From positions 1 through 37,746 of the forward strand of contig RXJJ01000020.1 of assembly GCA_003963145.1 (NCBI GenBank): 37,746 nt of DNA, in the 5' to 3' direction. This document shows, in pieces, positions 27,067 to 34,906 of this stretch. How positions within the stretch are numbered: position 1 is the stretch's first letter; the number at the start of each line of letters is the position of its first letter. The notes below the pieces were generated by a model. It searched no databases and was not told the origin of the DNA. It was given only the letters and a program-made list of their open reading frames with translations. The translations under genes and the position numbers were made by a program. Source of the stretch: Bradyrhizobiaceae bacterium. Lineage in GTDB: Bacteria > Pseudomonadota > Alphaproteobacteria > Rhizobiales > Xanthobacteraceae.

Positions 27067-27103
27067 GCCAGGGAGCTGCGGTCGGGCTATTCGGCCTGGC
27101 TTT
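27067..27103. terminator. Possible terminator between the aldo/keto reductase gene and efp
   Basis: GCCAGG at 27067-27072 and CCTGGC at 27095-27100 followed by TTT, with a 22-base loop. The two genes are convergent 44 bases apart. Weak. Confidence 0.3.
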
Positions 27104-27671
27104 AGTCCTTGGCGCGCTCGACGTAGGAGCCGTCCTCGGTCATCACCACGATGCGGGTGCCGACGCCGACATGCGGCGGCACGGCGGAGCGCACGCCGTT
27201 CGACAGGATCGCCGGCTTGTAGGACGAGGAGGCGGTCTGGCCCTTGGTGACGGGCTCGGTCTCGACCACTTCCAGCGTGACGCGCTGCGGCAGCACGATG
27301 GCGACCGCGTTGCCCTCGTGGATCGACAGCTTCACCGTCATGTTTTCCTGCAAGTACGGCGCGGCGTCGCCGACCACGTCCTTGGAAACCTGAATCTGGT
27401 CGTAGTTCTCGTTGTTCATGAAGTGGAAGCCGTCGCCGTCTTCATAGAGATAGTTGAAGTCGCGGTCCTCGACATGGGCGCGCTCGACCTGATCGGTGGT
27501 CTTGTAGCGCTCGGAAATCTTGGTGCCGTCGCTGAGGCGGCGCATTTCGATCTGGCTGACCGGGGTGCCCTTGCCGGGATGGATGTTCTCGGCCGTGAGC
27601 ACGACATACAGCTTGCCGTCCTGCTCGATGATGTTGCCCTTGCGGATCGAACTTGCGATAACTCTGACCAC
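27102..27671 (-). CDS. efp: Elongation factor P
   Basis: 189 residues. EF-P rescues ribosomes stalled at polyproline. It has the KOW-like N-domain ([20 protein letters not shown]), the modification loop IHPGKGTPV with Lys34 at the family position, and the C-terminal OB region ([36 protein letters not shown]). A GTG at 27671 is the start: it gives the normal N-terminus, has TTAGGAAC upstream, and the longer ATG at 27743 overlaps the predicted -10 box. The EF-P-modifying genes epmA and epmB lie nearby on the other strand, supporting beta-lysylation of Lys34. Confidence 0.95.
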   Translation of the reverse strand: MVRVIASSIRKGNIIEQDGKLYVVLTAENIHPGKGTPVSQIEMRRLSDGTKISERYKTTDQVERAHVEDRDFNYLYEDGDGFHFMNNENYDQIQVSKDVVGDAAPYLQENMTVKLSIHEGNAVAIVLPQRVTLEVVETEPVTKGQTASSSYKPAILSNGVRSAVPPHVGVGTRIVVMTEDGSYVERAKD

Positions 27672-27738
27672 GGATAATGTTCCTAAATTCTGTGGAAGGG
27701 GCGCCAGCGGAAGGGCGGCGCGAGGCGGATTCGGCCGC

Positions 27739-27766
27739 ACCATACTGAGTTGGGTCCCGTTGTCAA
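27739..27766 (-). promoter_or_regulatory. Predicted sigma70-type promoter of efp
   Basis: On the minus strand, perfect TTGACA at 27766-27761 and TATGGT at 27744-27739, 16 bases apart. The start site would be near 27732, about 60 nt before the efp GTG. Confidence 0.6.
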
Positions 27767-27860
27767 AAGGCTATATTTTGCGGGAGTTGTGAAACGACCT
27801 GCAAAATCAACGGCAAGCCCGGAGGCCGCTCGAATTCGATCCTCCGGATGCCGGCCGGCC

Positions 27861-28379
27861 TCAGGAGCGGGACGGGAAGAACGCGCGGACAAGATTGTGT
27901 TCGCCGACCCGCTCGGCGAGAACATGAAACGCGAAAAAAGGAACAAGGATCAGAAATCCGACGAAGCTGGTGGCGATGAGTTCGTCGAGATGTCCTCCCC
28001 CGATCTCGCTGAGCGAATCCGCCACGGTGCGGCGGTGGATCAGGCCGACCACGACTTCCTCGAGCGCATTCAGGAAAAGGATCAGAAGGAGAAACACAAA
28101 GGACCTGTACAAGGTCGGCCAGATCAGGGGCTTGCTTTTGAACCGCTCGCCGACATGAAAAATGCGGCCCAGCGAGACAAATTTCGCGCAGAGCAGCGCC
28201 TTGACGGCGGAGAACCCGAACGGCGCAAACGCAATGCCCTCGACCTTGAGAATTGTCGACTTGAGATAGAGGACCGCCGCGAAGCAGATGAAGAGATAGG
28301 CGCCTATCGCGGCGATTTCGACGATCTCGTTGATGATCTTTTTGAAGGTAGACACTTCCCCTGGCGTATCGCTAAGCAT
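27861..28379 (-). CDS. Conserved-looking integral membrane protein, unknown function
   Basis: 172 residues with about four hydrophobic segments: IVEIAAIGAYLFICFAAVLY, a weaker one around GIAFAPFGFSAVKALL, SFVFLLLILFLNALEEVVVG and SFVGFLILVPFFAFHVL. A charged loop FVSLGRIFHVGERFKSKPLI follows the second. No family is recognised. It sits between efp (same strand, own promoter) and divergent epmA, with a 137-base gap to the latter. A link to EF-P modification is only positional. Confidence 0.7.
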   Translation of the reverse strand: MLSDTPGEVSTFKKIINEIVEIAAIGAYLFICFAAVLYLKSTILKVEGIAFAPFGFSAVKALLCAKFVSLGRIFHVGERFKSKPLIWPTLYRSFVFLLLILFLNALEEVVVGLIHRRTVADSLSEIGGGHLDELIATSFVGFLILVPFFAFHVLAERVGEHNLVRAFFPSRS

Positions 28380-28516
28380 GTGCGCCTCGAAAATCTCGCG
28401 TCCCGGCGATGCGCGACAGCATCGCTGCGGGAAGCGTTGAAAAGGACAATTTTAAAGGGCTTAAAAGGGCCGACTTCAAGCTGTGTTTTGGTTATGAAGG
28501 TCCGGCTGACTTGCTG

Positions 28517-29560
28517 ATGGATATACCCGCAAAACCCTCGCCCTGGTGGCGCAGCGACCGCCACGCCGACCGCGCGCCGTTTCTGCGGGCGAGGACGGCT
28601 GTAACCCGCGCGCTTCGGCAATGGTTCGATGGACAGGGTTTCACCGAGGTCGAAACCGGCATCCTGCAGGTGTCGCCCGGCAACGAGACCCATCTGCATG
28701 CGCCGATGACGCGCCTGACGGGAGCGGACGGCGAAGAGAGCGTGCGTTATCTGCGGACCTCGCCGGAATTCGCCTGCAAGAAACTGCTCGCCGCCGGGGA
28801 GACGAGGATCGTCGAATTCGCAAAGGTTTTCCGCGACCGCGAGCGGGGGCCGGCGCACCTGACCGAATTCACCATGCTGGAATGGTATCGCGCCAATGAG
28901 CCTTATGACGCCGTGATCGCGGACTGCGTGGCGGTGATCGCGCAGGCGGCGCGTGCGACCGGTGTCAAAAGTTTTTCGTATCGCGGCCGCAGCGCCGATC
29001 CGTTCGCGCCGCCGGAACGCATCACGGTCGCGGATGCGTTCACGCAACACGCGGGCATCGATCTGCTGGCGACGATCAGCGGCAGGGACGGCGACCGCAA
29101 CGCGCTCGCCGCGGCTGCAGCAAATCTCGTGCGCGTCACGGACGACGATACGTGGTCGGACATTTTCAGCAAGATATTGACCCAGCATGTCGAGCCGAAG
29201 CTCGGGCAGGGGCGGGTGACCATTCTCGACGAATATCCCGCGCCGGAGGCCGCGCTGGCGCGGGCAAAGCCTTCCGATCCGCGCGTGGCGGAGCGGTTCG
29301 AGATTTATGCCTGCGGCGTCGAACTCGCCAACGGCTTCGGCGAACTCACGGACAGCGGCGAACAGCGCCGGCGTTTCGTGCAGGCGATGGACGAAAAAGA
29401 AAAACGCTATGGCGAGCGCTATCCGCTCGACGAGGATTTTCTCGCCGCGCTCGACCACATGCCGCAGGCGAGCGGCGTCGCGCTCGGCTTCGACCGTCTG
29501 GTGATGCTGGCGAGCGGCGCGAGCCGCATCGATCAGGTGGTGTGGAGTCCGCTATCGTGA
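28517..29560 (+). CDS. epmA: EF-P--(R)-beta-lysine ligase (EpmA/PoxA/GenX)
   Basis: 347 residues. A lysyl-tRNA-synthetase-like catalytic core without anticodon-binding domain, as expected for EpmA. Class II motifs: motif 1 around FLRARTAVTRALRQWFDGQGFTEVET, motif 2 VFRDRERGPAHLTEFTMLEWYRA, motif 3 SGVALGFDRLVMLASGAS. It attaches (R)-beta-lysine to Lys34 of EF-P. I chose ATG 28517 (MDIPAKPSPWWRSDRHADR); the frame is open to 28409. epmB follows with a 38-base spacer. Confidence 0.93.
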   Translation: MDIPAKPSPWWRSDRHADRAPFLRARTAVTRALRQWFDGQGFTEVETGILQVSPGNETHLHAPMTRLTGADGEESVRYLRTSPEFACKKLLAAGETRIVEFAKVFRDRERGPAHLTEFTMLEWYRANEPYDAVIADCVAVIAQAARATGVKSFSYRGRSADPFAPPERITVADAFTQHAGIDLLATISGRDGDRNALAAAAANLVRVTDDDTWSDIFSKILTQHVEPKLGQGRVTILDEYPAPEAALARAKPSDPRVAERFEIYACGVELANGFGELTDSGEQRRRFVQAMDEKEKRYGERYPLDEDFLAALDHMPQASGVALGFDRLVMLASGASRIDQVVWSPLS

Positions 29561-29567
29561 AAGCTGC

Positions 29568-29594
29568 GTCTTGAAAGTCATGTCTTGAAAGTCA
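29568..29594. repeat. Two tandem 13-base repeats in the epmA-epmB spacer
   Basis: GTCTTGAAAGTCA occurs at 29568-29580 and again at 29582-29594, one base apart, and a third partial copy (GTGAAAGTG) includes the epmB GTG start. A small tandem duplication of spacer sequence. Confidence 0.7.
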
Positions 29595-29598
29595 CGCC

Positions 29599-30702
29599 GT
29601 GAAAGTGCCCGCCACGCTGCGCCAGCCGCGCGAACTTGCCGAACACGGTCTTGCCGCGCAGGAGGATTTGCCTGCGCTCGAAAAAGTCGCCGCGCGTTAT
29701 GCGGTGGCGATCACGCCCGACGTCGCGGCGCTGATCGACCCCAACGATCCGCACGATCCCATCGCGCGGCAATATGTTCCGGACCCGCGCGAACTTGAGA
29801 CCCGGCCGAACGAGAACGCCGATCCGATCGGCGACCATTTGCATTCGCCGGTCGAAGGCATCGTGCACCGCTATCCCGACCGCGTGCTGTTCAAGCTGGT
29901 GCATGTCTGCGCGGTGTATTGCCGCTTCTGTTTTCGCCGCGAGATGGTCGGCCCCGGCAAGGACACCGCGCTGCCGCCCGACGCCTATGCGCGCGCGCTG
30001 GACTATATCCGCCAGCATTCCGAAATCTGGGAAGTGATTCTCACCGGCGGCGATCCCCTGATGCTGTCGCCGCGGCGGTTGACGCAGATCATGGCGGATC
30101 TGGCCGCGATCGATCATGTGAAAATCGTCCGCATTCACACCCGGATTCCCGTGGCCGATCCGTCGCGCATCACAGACGAGACTGTTGCCGCGTTGCGGCA
30201 TGAAGGCGCGGCCGCATCCGGCGCAACAACCTGGCTCGCGCTGCACGCCAATCACCCGCGCGAACTGACATCGCCGGCGCGTGCGGCGATTGCGCGCATC
30301 GTGAATAGCGGAATTCCGATGGTCAGCCAGTCGGTGTTGCTGCGCGGCGTCAATGACGACGCACTCACGCTCGAAAAGTTGATGCGCGCTTTCGTGGAAT
30401 GCCGGATCAAGCCCTATTATCTCCACCATGGCGATCTTGCGCCCGGCACCTCGCATTTGCGGACCACGCTGGCGGAAGGTCAGGCGCTGATGCGCGCGCT
30501 GCGCGGCCGTGTCTCGGGATTATGTCAGCCGGACTATGTGCTCGATATTCCCGGCGGCCACGGCAAGAGCCCGGCGTCAGCGGCCTACGTGACGCAGGAC
30601 GATGTCACGCCCGGCGGCGCACCGGACTATCGTATTCTCGACTATTGCGGCGACGTGCATCATTATCGCGATCAAACAGACGTCGCGGCTGAAACGGACT
30701 GA
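29599..30702 (+). CDS. epmB: L-lysine 2,3-aminomutase for EF-P (EpmB)
   Basis: 367-residue radical SAM, PLP-dependent enzyme. The cluster motif CxxxCxxC is CAVYCRFC, and the SAM-binding ILTGGDPL is present. PLP Lys lies in DIPGGHGKSPASA. It converts lysine to beta-lysine, which EpmA loads onto EF-P. Its length is close to that of EpmB and below that of fermentative LAM. The start is a GTG at 29599 (MKVPATLRQPRELAEHGL) without a clear ribosome-binding site, suggesting coupling to epmA 38 bases upstream. The [4Fe-4S] cluster implies dependence on Fe-S assembly. Confidence 0.93.
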   Translation: MKVPATLRQPRELAEHGLAAQEDLPALEKVAARYAVAITPDVAALIDPNDPHDPIARQYVPDPRELETRPNENADPIGDHLHSPVEGIVHRYPDRVLFKLVHVCAVYCRFCFRREMVGPGKDTALPPDAYARALDYIRQHSEIWEVILTGGDPLMLSPRRLTQIMADLAAIDHVKIVRIHTRIPVADPSRITDETVAALRHEGAAASGATTWLALHANHPRELTSPARAAIARIVNSGIPMVSQSVLLRGVNDDALTLEKLMRAFVECRIKPYYLHHGDLAPGTSHLRTTLAEGQALMRALRGRVSGLCQPDYVLDIPGGHGKSPASAAYVTQDDVTPGGAPDYRILDYCGDVHHYRDQTDVAAETD

Positions 30703-30723
30703 ATGGGAATGCAGGAGGCTGAA

Positions 30724-31008
30724 ATGGGCAGACAGGCAAAACTGATCGTTGGATTTTCGCTGGGTGTCTCGCTTCTTGCGCTTCCGGCGCTGGCACAGGG
30801 CGTTGGCGGCAGCGGGCTCAGCGCACCGGCCAATCCGACCGTGCCGCCCTCGCTGGCGCCTTCGGGAATGGGAACGCCCCAGGCGCCCGTGGGCCACTTC
30901 CAGCCGAGGCGCGACGCGGTGCCGCAGGAAAACAACAATCCCTATCAGGAATCCCCCGAGGACAAGGCGCTCGACCGCAAGATCAAGAGCATCTGCCGCG
31001 GCTGCTAG
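30724..31008 (+). CDS. Small secreted protein with C-terminal CRGC, unknown function
   Basis: 94 residues. Start ATG 30724 is set by a consensus AGGAGG seven bases upstream; ATG 30703 is in frame but lacks one. A signal peptide (KLIVGFSLGVSLLALPALAQ) precedes a Pro/Gly/Ser-rich part (NPTVPPSLAPSGMGTPQAPV), then a polar segment and a helix ending KIKSICRGC. The two Cys in CxxC-like spacing could form a disulfide or bind a metal. It is 21 bases after epmB and probably co-transcribed. No family is recognised. Confidence 0.68.
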   Translation: MGRQAKLIVGFSLGVSLLALPALAQGVGGSGLSAPANPTVPPSLAPSGMGTPQAPVGHFQPRRDAVPQENNNPYQESPEDKALDRKIKSICRGC

Positions 31009-31107
31009 TGCGTTTCGAGCGAAGTGGACACCGCTTCGCGCAAAGAAAACGCATCAGGACAGGAATCTGGAGCATCGGTTCTGATTCCATCAGAACCGAC
31101 GCTCTAG
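31009..31107. repeat. Two-hairpin intergenic repeat element
   Basis: About 99 bases directly after the secreted-protein stop. First hairpin: outer TGCGTTT (31009-31015) with AAACGCA (31047-31053), inner GCGAAG (31019-31024) with CTTCGC (31034-31039). Second hairpin: TCGGTTCTGA (31075-31084), loop TTCCA, TCAGAACCGA (31090-31099), then GCTCTAG. It resembles an interspersed repeat I recognise from Bradyrhizobium-group genomes; copy number cannot be tested here. Its GCTCTAG end provides the stop codon of the minus-strand DUF308 gene at 31104-31106. Confidence 0.65.
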
Positions 31108-31739
31108 GCGGGCTTTGACGGGTCGGCACCGGGTTTCGGCGAGGACGCCGGTGCATCGGCCGAGAGCTTGCCGTCGCGGGCAGCCAGCGCCATGCCGATC
31201 AGGGTCGCGCCGCCGAACACCAGATTGATGCCGGCGAGCAGGCCGACGGCCCACAGCGCCGAGCCGGGCAGGCCGGCGAGGATGACTCCGGAGATGATGA
31301 GGTCCATCACGCCGCCGAGCAGCACCCAGCCCCAGCGGCCGGTCAGTTCCTTGCGGTGCTCCAGCGCGTACAAGATGGTGGCGACGCCTTCGGCGAGGAA
31401 ATAGGCGCCAACCACGATGGTCAGGCTCAGCGTGCCCTCCAGCGGCCGCCACAGCAGGATGCCGCCGGCGACGATGGCGACAACGGCCGACAACAGCGCC
31501 CACCAGAAGCCCGGCACCTGACGCATCGAGAAGGTCAGGAACAGTCCGGCGATGCCGCTGATCAGGAACATCCAGCCCAGAAAGATCGCCACGCCGATGC
31601 TGGCCAGCGGCGGGACCGCGATGGCCCCGAAACCGAGAATGACGAGCAGGATGCCCTCGATCAGGAAGGCCTTCCAGTGCCGCGTCACGGAGGCTGTGAC
31701 CCTCTTTTCAATGTCGTCCATCGGTCCGGGAACGGTCAT
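31104..31739 (-). CDS. HdeD-family (DUF308) membrane protein
   Basis: 211 residues with six membrane segments (from AFLIEGILLVILGFGAIAVP to ALWAVGLLAGINLVFGGATL) arranged as three repeats of the DUF308 pair motif. HdeD is linked to acid resistance in E. coli; the molecular function is unknown. The N-terminus (DDIEKRVTASVTRHW) is cytoplasmic in type. CGGAG lies seven bases before the ATG at 31739. The tail (SADAPASSPKPGADPSKPA) is low complexity and ends in the intergenic repeat. A second DUF308 gene is at 36907. Confidence 0.85.
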   Translation of the reverse strand: MTVPGPMDDIEKRVTASVTRHWKAFLIEGILLVILGFGAIAVPPLASIGVAIFLGWMFLISGIAGLFLTFSMRQVPGFWWALLSAVVAIVAGGILLWRPLEGTLSLTIVVGAYFLAEGVATILYALEHRKELTGRWGWVLLGGVMDLIISGVILAGLPGSALWAVGLLAGINLVFGGATLIGMALAARDGKLSADAPASSPKPGADPSKPA

Positions 31740-32038
31740 CAGAATCTCCGTTAGTCAGTGCAATTGGCCCACACTAGCAAGTCTGCTCCCATCCACGATG
31801 AAAATTTCTACCGCAAGTGCGAGATTTTACGCGCGCCGGGGGGCACTTTTGTTCAATTGTGCAAAGCCTTCGCGCGGGCGCAGTATCGACGCGCGAGGGG
31901 GCTTCCTTTATTGTTTTGCAAGGAGCCCGTTCGGGCCTCCGGACCATCCGGTCGCCGCCGGGGAAGGGACGACAGCTGCCTGAATTGCGGCGTCTGGCTA
32001 TTCGGCCAATCAATCAAGAATACAGAGGGGAGATTTGA
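31740..32038. other. 299-base intergenic region without a gene
   Basis: No credible ORF. Contains a hairpin around 31921-31941 (GGAGCCCG TT CGGGC CTCC, one bulge) and several CCGG-type inverted repeats, upstream of the PsiF-like gene. No clear promoter consensus was found. Confidence 0.5.
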
Positions 32039-32332
32039 ATGTTTTCCAGGATCGTTTGTGTCGCCGCCGCGCTGACCTTGGCGGGCTCCGTGCTGACCGC
32101 TTCGGCGCAGACGCCGGCTCCGGCGCCAGCCGCGCCTGCCGCCGCCGCGCCGGCAGCGCCCGCAGCCGCGCCGTCGAAGATGAAACTGACCAAGGACAAG
32201 ATCAAGGAAATGCGCGCCAAGTGGACTGCCAACAAGCCGAAGCTGAAGGCTTGCCGCAGCGACGCCAAGAAGAAGGGTCTCGACGGCGACGACCGCGTGT
32301 TCTTCATCGAAGACTGCATGACCAAAGGCTGA
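32039..32332 (+). CDS. Small secreted PsiF-like protein
   Basis: 97 residues. A signal peptide (RIVCVAAALTLAGSVLTASA) is followed by a Pro/Ala linker (QTPAPAPAAPAAAAPAAPAA) and a basic segment ending KACRSDAKKKGLDGDDRVFFIEDCMTKG. The C-x(n)-A...G..R..F...C spacing matches the PsiF repeat, a periplasmic motif of unknown role first noted in a phosphate-starvation gene of E. coli. The region before the ATG contains GAGGGGAG. A strong terminator follows. Function unknown. Confidence 0.72.
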   Translation: MFSRIVCVAAALTLAGSVLTASAQTPAPAPAAPAAAAPAAPAAAPSKMKLTKDKIKEMRAKWTANKPKLKACRSDAKKKGLDGDDRVFFIEDCMTKG

Positions 32333-32356
32333 TCGGCGGCTTCCGATCGATCGAAC

Positions 32357-32387
32357 AAAGGCATGACGCATAGCGTCATGCCTTTTT
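32357..32387 (+). terminator. Intrinsic terminator of the PsiF-like gene
   Basis: Perfect 13-base stem AAAGGCATGACGC / GCGTCATGCCTTT with an ATA loop and two further T residues, 24 bases after the stop. Confidence 0.92.
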
Positions 32388-32443
32388 GATTGGTGCATAC
32401 AACATCGCGCCATCGTTTTCGCGATCACAGATCAGCGAATTAA

Positions 32444-32475
32444 AAAAAGCCCCCGGCTTTCGCCAGGGGCTTTTT
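32444..32475. terminator. Bidirectional intrinsic terminator
   Basis: AAAAAGCCCC at 32444-32453 and GGGGCTTTTT at 32466-32475 with an inner GGC/GCC pair. T-runs on both strands. It terminates the outer-membrane protein gene on the minus strand and backs up the plus-strand terminator. Confidence 0.9.
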
Positions 32476-32521
32476 GTTCAGCAAAGAATCTTTGCAGCGA
32501 ATAAATCGCTTTCAGCGGACC

Positions 32522-33226
32522 TTAGAAGTGATAGTTCGCGCCGAACAGGCCAATAATCTGATTATTGCTCACCCTCATGTTGTAAGACGTCTCGGTTATG
32601 CCGGTGACGTTCTGGCTGCCGAGATCGTAGTAAATCGCTTCACCGCGCAGGCTCCACTGGCGCGAGAGAGCATATTCAACGCCGCCGCCAACCGCGTAAC
32701 CGACCCGCCATCCCGTCCGGTTGAACTCGTTCGGATTGGAATTCTCATACCACTTGGAGTCGGGATTTCCGTAGGCAAGACCGCCTGTGACGTAGAACAA
32801 CGTCTTGTCCTGCGCCCAGCCGATCCGGCCGCGTACGCTGCCCATCCAGTTCGCGTTGGTGTTCACACCGGCGCACTCGCTGTTGCAGGTGTTCACAACC
32901 GCGGTCAATTTCGCGGTGTTGTAGTGCATGTCGGTTTCGACGCCATACACCCAGTGACCGCTCTGGAAATTGTAGCCCAGCTGGCCACCGAAAACGGCGC
33001 CGACCTTCGCGTGGGTGTAGCGTGCACCGTACCCGTTGTACCAGTCGTCGAGGTCCTCATAGGTGTTCTGAGCGGTGCCGAATCCAATCGAGCCGCCAGC
33101 GTAGAAACCGGTCCAGTTGTAAACCGGATCAACATAGGCAACCGGCGCCTTGCGCGGCAAGTCAGCCGCGTTTGCAACCAAAGGTGCGAGTGCAAAGGCT
33201 GCCGCAAAAACAAATTTCTTGATCAT
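32522..33226 (-). CDS. Outer-membrane beta-barrel protein (Omp25/RopB-like)
   Basis: 234 residues. A signal peptide (KKFVFAAAFALAPLVANA) is followed by ADLPRKAPVAYVDPVYNWTGFYAGGSIGFG, a start typical of small rhizobial outer-membrane barrels, and alternating beta strands to a C-terminal aromatic (GLFGANYHF), the BAM signal. It has two Cys (NTCNSECAGV) in an extracellular-type loop, likely a disulfide. Its role is probably structural or in host or environmental interaction. ATG 33226 has AGGGAA upstream; the frame is open to 33304. The terminator lies 46 bases downstream of the stop. Confidence 0.9.
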   Translation of the reverse strand: MIKKFVFAAAFALAPLVANAADLPRKAPVAYVDPVYNWTGFYAGGSIGFGTAQNTYEDLDDWYNGYGARYTHAKVGAVFGGQLGYNFQSGHWVYGVETDMHYNTAKLTAVVNTCNSECAGVNTNANWMGSVRGRIGWAQDKTLFYVTGGLAYGNPDSKWYENSNPNEFNRTGWRVGYAVGGGVEYALSRQWSLRGEAIYYDLGSQNVTGITETSYNMRVSNNQIIGLFGANYHF

Positions 33227-33620
33227 TGTATTCCCTAGGTCTTCAGGACGATTCCTGCCGGAAACTACAATACGTGGGCGAAGAGCTAAACGCTTAACCT
33301 GCAAGCGAAAATGGAAATCCGATTATTCTCCTGCGATGTTGCCTCCAGACCACAAAGCTGGCGAACTAGCGCAGTGAGACCCGTCCTTTTTTCTGCATCT
33401 GTATTCGGTTTTCATTTGTGTTTGGCCTACATTTGGCTGCATGGCGACGCTTGCCGGTCACGTCAAACGTCTTTATACGTGGCCCCGCTTCGGTCGGCCC
33501 TCGTGGGGATTTGGACAGAGGCTATCGCCAGATCGATCCAGGCAATCAATATAAGATATTGAATTTGCTTGGTTGTTTGTCAGGGCGAACGGTCTTCACG
33601 GGTCCCTGTGAACCGGCTTC
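33227..33620. other. 394-base intergenic region upstream of tRNA-Glu
   Basis: No credible gene; the reading frames here lack coding character. The GC content is lower than in flanking genes. It contains the leader of the outer-membrane protein gene, an AT-rich palindrome at 33546-33562 and a promoter-like pair (TTGCCG 33451-33456, TATACG 33474-33479, 17-base spacer) about 140 bases before the tRNA. Confidence 0.5.
33546..33562. repeat. Perfect AT-rich palindrome upstream of tRNA-Glu
   Basis: TCAATAT, AAG, ATATTGA: seven-base arms, three-base centre, 59 bases before the tRNA. It could be a regulator site; nothing ties it to a factor. Confidence 0.5.
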
Positions 33621-33695
33621 GCTCCCTTCGTCTATCGGTTAGGACGCCACCCTTTCACGGTGGAGAGAGCGGTTCGATTCCGCTAGGGAGCGCCA
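33621..33695 (+). tRNA. tRNA-Glu (anticodon UUC)
   Basis: Acceptor GCTCCCT pairs with AGGGAGC; D arm GTCT...GGAC; anticodon stem CCACC/GGTGG with the seven-base loop CTTTCAC, so the anticodon is TTC; T arm AGCGG-TTCGATT-CCGCT. The discriminator G at 33692 is followed by an encoded CCA (33693-33695). A complete, normal tRNA. I saw no repeated 3' end nearby that would mark an integrated element. Confidence 0.97.
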
Positions 33696-33750
33696 CACAC
33701 CCACGCTGTCCATTCGCGCGATTGCTTTCGTTCGTCCGGGCTGCGCGGCG

Positions 33751-34800
33751 TCAACCGGAAATCAGACGGCCGTTCTTTTCGGGCGATTTGCTGGACAGCA
33801 GCACCGCCAGCCAGCGGCTCGACGGCTGCTGTTCGCAATAGACCGCGAACGCGATCAGGATCGGGACGCCGATGAACGCGCCCGGAAGTCCCCACATGAA
33901 GCTCCAGAAGAACACGGCGAAGATCACCGCGAAAGGCGAGATCGTCAGCGTCGCGCCGGTGAGCCGCGGCTCGATATAGCTTCCGGTGATGAACTGGATG
34001 ACGTTCAATCCAGCAAAGATGGTCACGACCATCTGCCAGGAATCGTATTGCGCGATGGCGAACAGGGTCGGGAAAAGCGTCGCGACGAACGAGCCGAGGA
34101 AGGGAATGTAGTTCAGCGCGAAACCGATCGCGCCCCACGCCGCCGCAAGCTCGAGGCCCGTGCCCAGCGCGAATATCCAGATCCCGAGGCCGGTGAGGAC
34201 GCTGGCGAAGCTGCGCACCAGCATGAAGCGCCGCAGCTTGCGGCCGATCGCGGCGTTGGCGCGCAGGATTTTGATGCCGTAGGGCTGCGCCGCCGGACGC
34301 TTGAGACGGTTGTTGAAATCGTCGACTTCCAGAAGCCCCAGCATAACGAAAACAAAAACCAGACCGGCGAATCCCGCCGAACTCTGCAGCCGCTGCGCGG
34401 TGGCGCGCAGAAATCCGACAAACCACGTGACGTCGAATTTCTCGGTGATTGGACCCGCGATGGCGATGCCGTGTCCCTCCAGCCAGTCGCCCCAGCCGAG
34501 ATAGGCGGCTTCCAGACGCGCGGTGTTGGCGATCAGCCATTGTCCGACCCGTGTGAAGCCCCAGACGATGGCCGAGCCCACCGTGACAATGACGATCGCC
34601 GTCAGCATCAGCGTGATGAACAAGGCCAGCAGCTTCGGCAGATAACGCTGCAGTGCGATCTGCAGGGGCCAGACCAGTGCGATGACGAACAGGGAGAAGG
34701 CGAGAGGCCCGAACACCGATCTGGCGACGTAGAGCAGGCCGATGACAAGAATGCCGGTGATGACCGGACTTATGAGTTCTCGCTTATCCATGCTGCTCAT
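33751..34800 (-). CDS. AI-2E/PerM-family transporter
   Basis: 349 residues with about eight hydrophobic segments: an N-terminal pair (ITGILVIGLLYVARSVFGPLAFSLFVIALVWPL), GLVFVFVMLGLLEV, then the C-terminal group (TGLGIWIFALGTGL, FVATLFPTLFAIA, FAVIFAVFFWSFMWGLPGAFIGVPILIAF). The last stretch, FWSFMWGLPGAFIGVPI, is the family signature. AI-2E (UPF0118/PerM) members export varied small molecules or ions; the substrate here is unknown. The ATG at 34800 is used; ATG 34791 is three codons inside. It is divergent from the hydrolase gene at 34907. Confidence 0.9.
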   Translation of the reverse strand: MSSMDKRELISPVITGILVIGLLYVARSVFGPLAFSLFVIALVWPLQIALQRYLPKLLALFITLMLTAIVIVTVGSAIVWGFTRVGQWLIANTARLEAAYLGWGDWLEGHGIAIAGPITEKFDVTWFVGFLRATAQRLQSSAGFAGLVFVFVMLGLLEVDDFNNRLKRPAAQPYGIKILRANAAIGRKLRRFMLVRSFASVLTGLGIWIFALGTGLELAAAWGAIGFALNYIPFLGSFVATLFPTLFAIAQYDSWQMVVTIFAGLNVIQFITGSYIEPRLTGATLTISPFAVIFAVFFWSFMWGLPGAFIGVPILIAFAVYCEQQPSSRWLAVLLSSKSPEKNGRLISG

Positions 34801-34906
34801 CGCGCTGCATCATAGCTGCGGCAAAGGCATTGGCAACAAAAGCCGCCGCTAGCCGAAGAGACGGCTTGCCTCGCTCGCTGTTTGAAGGTTTCACTGATAG
34901 CGGGGA

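Noticed and set aside
32107-32178. Pro/Ala-coding repeats in the PsiF-like gene as a DNA repeat array
   Set aside because: It is a low-complexity protein linker using GC-rich codons, without a regular DNA unit or spacer; not a CRISPR array.
33621-33695. tRNA-Glu as an integration site for a mobile element
   Set aside because: No duplicate of the tRNA 3' end, integrase or phage-like gene is seen in the window.
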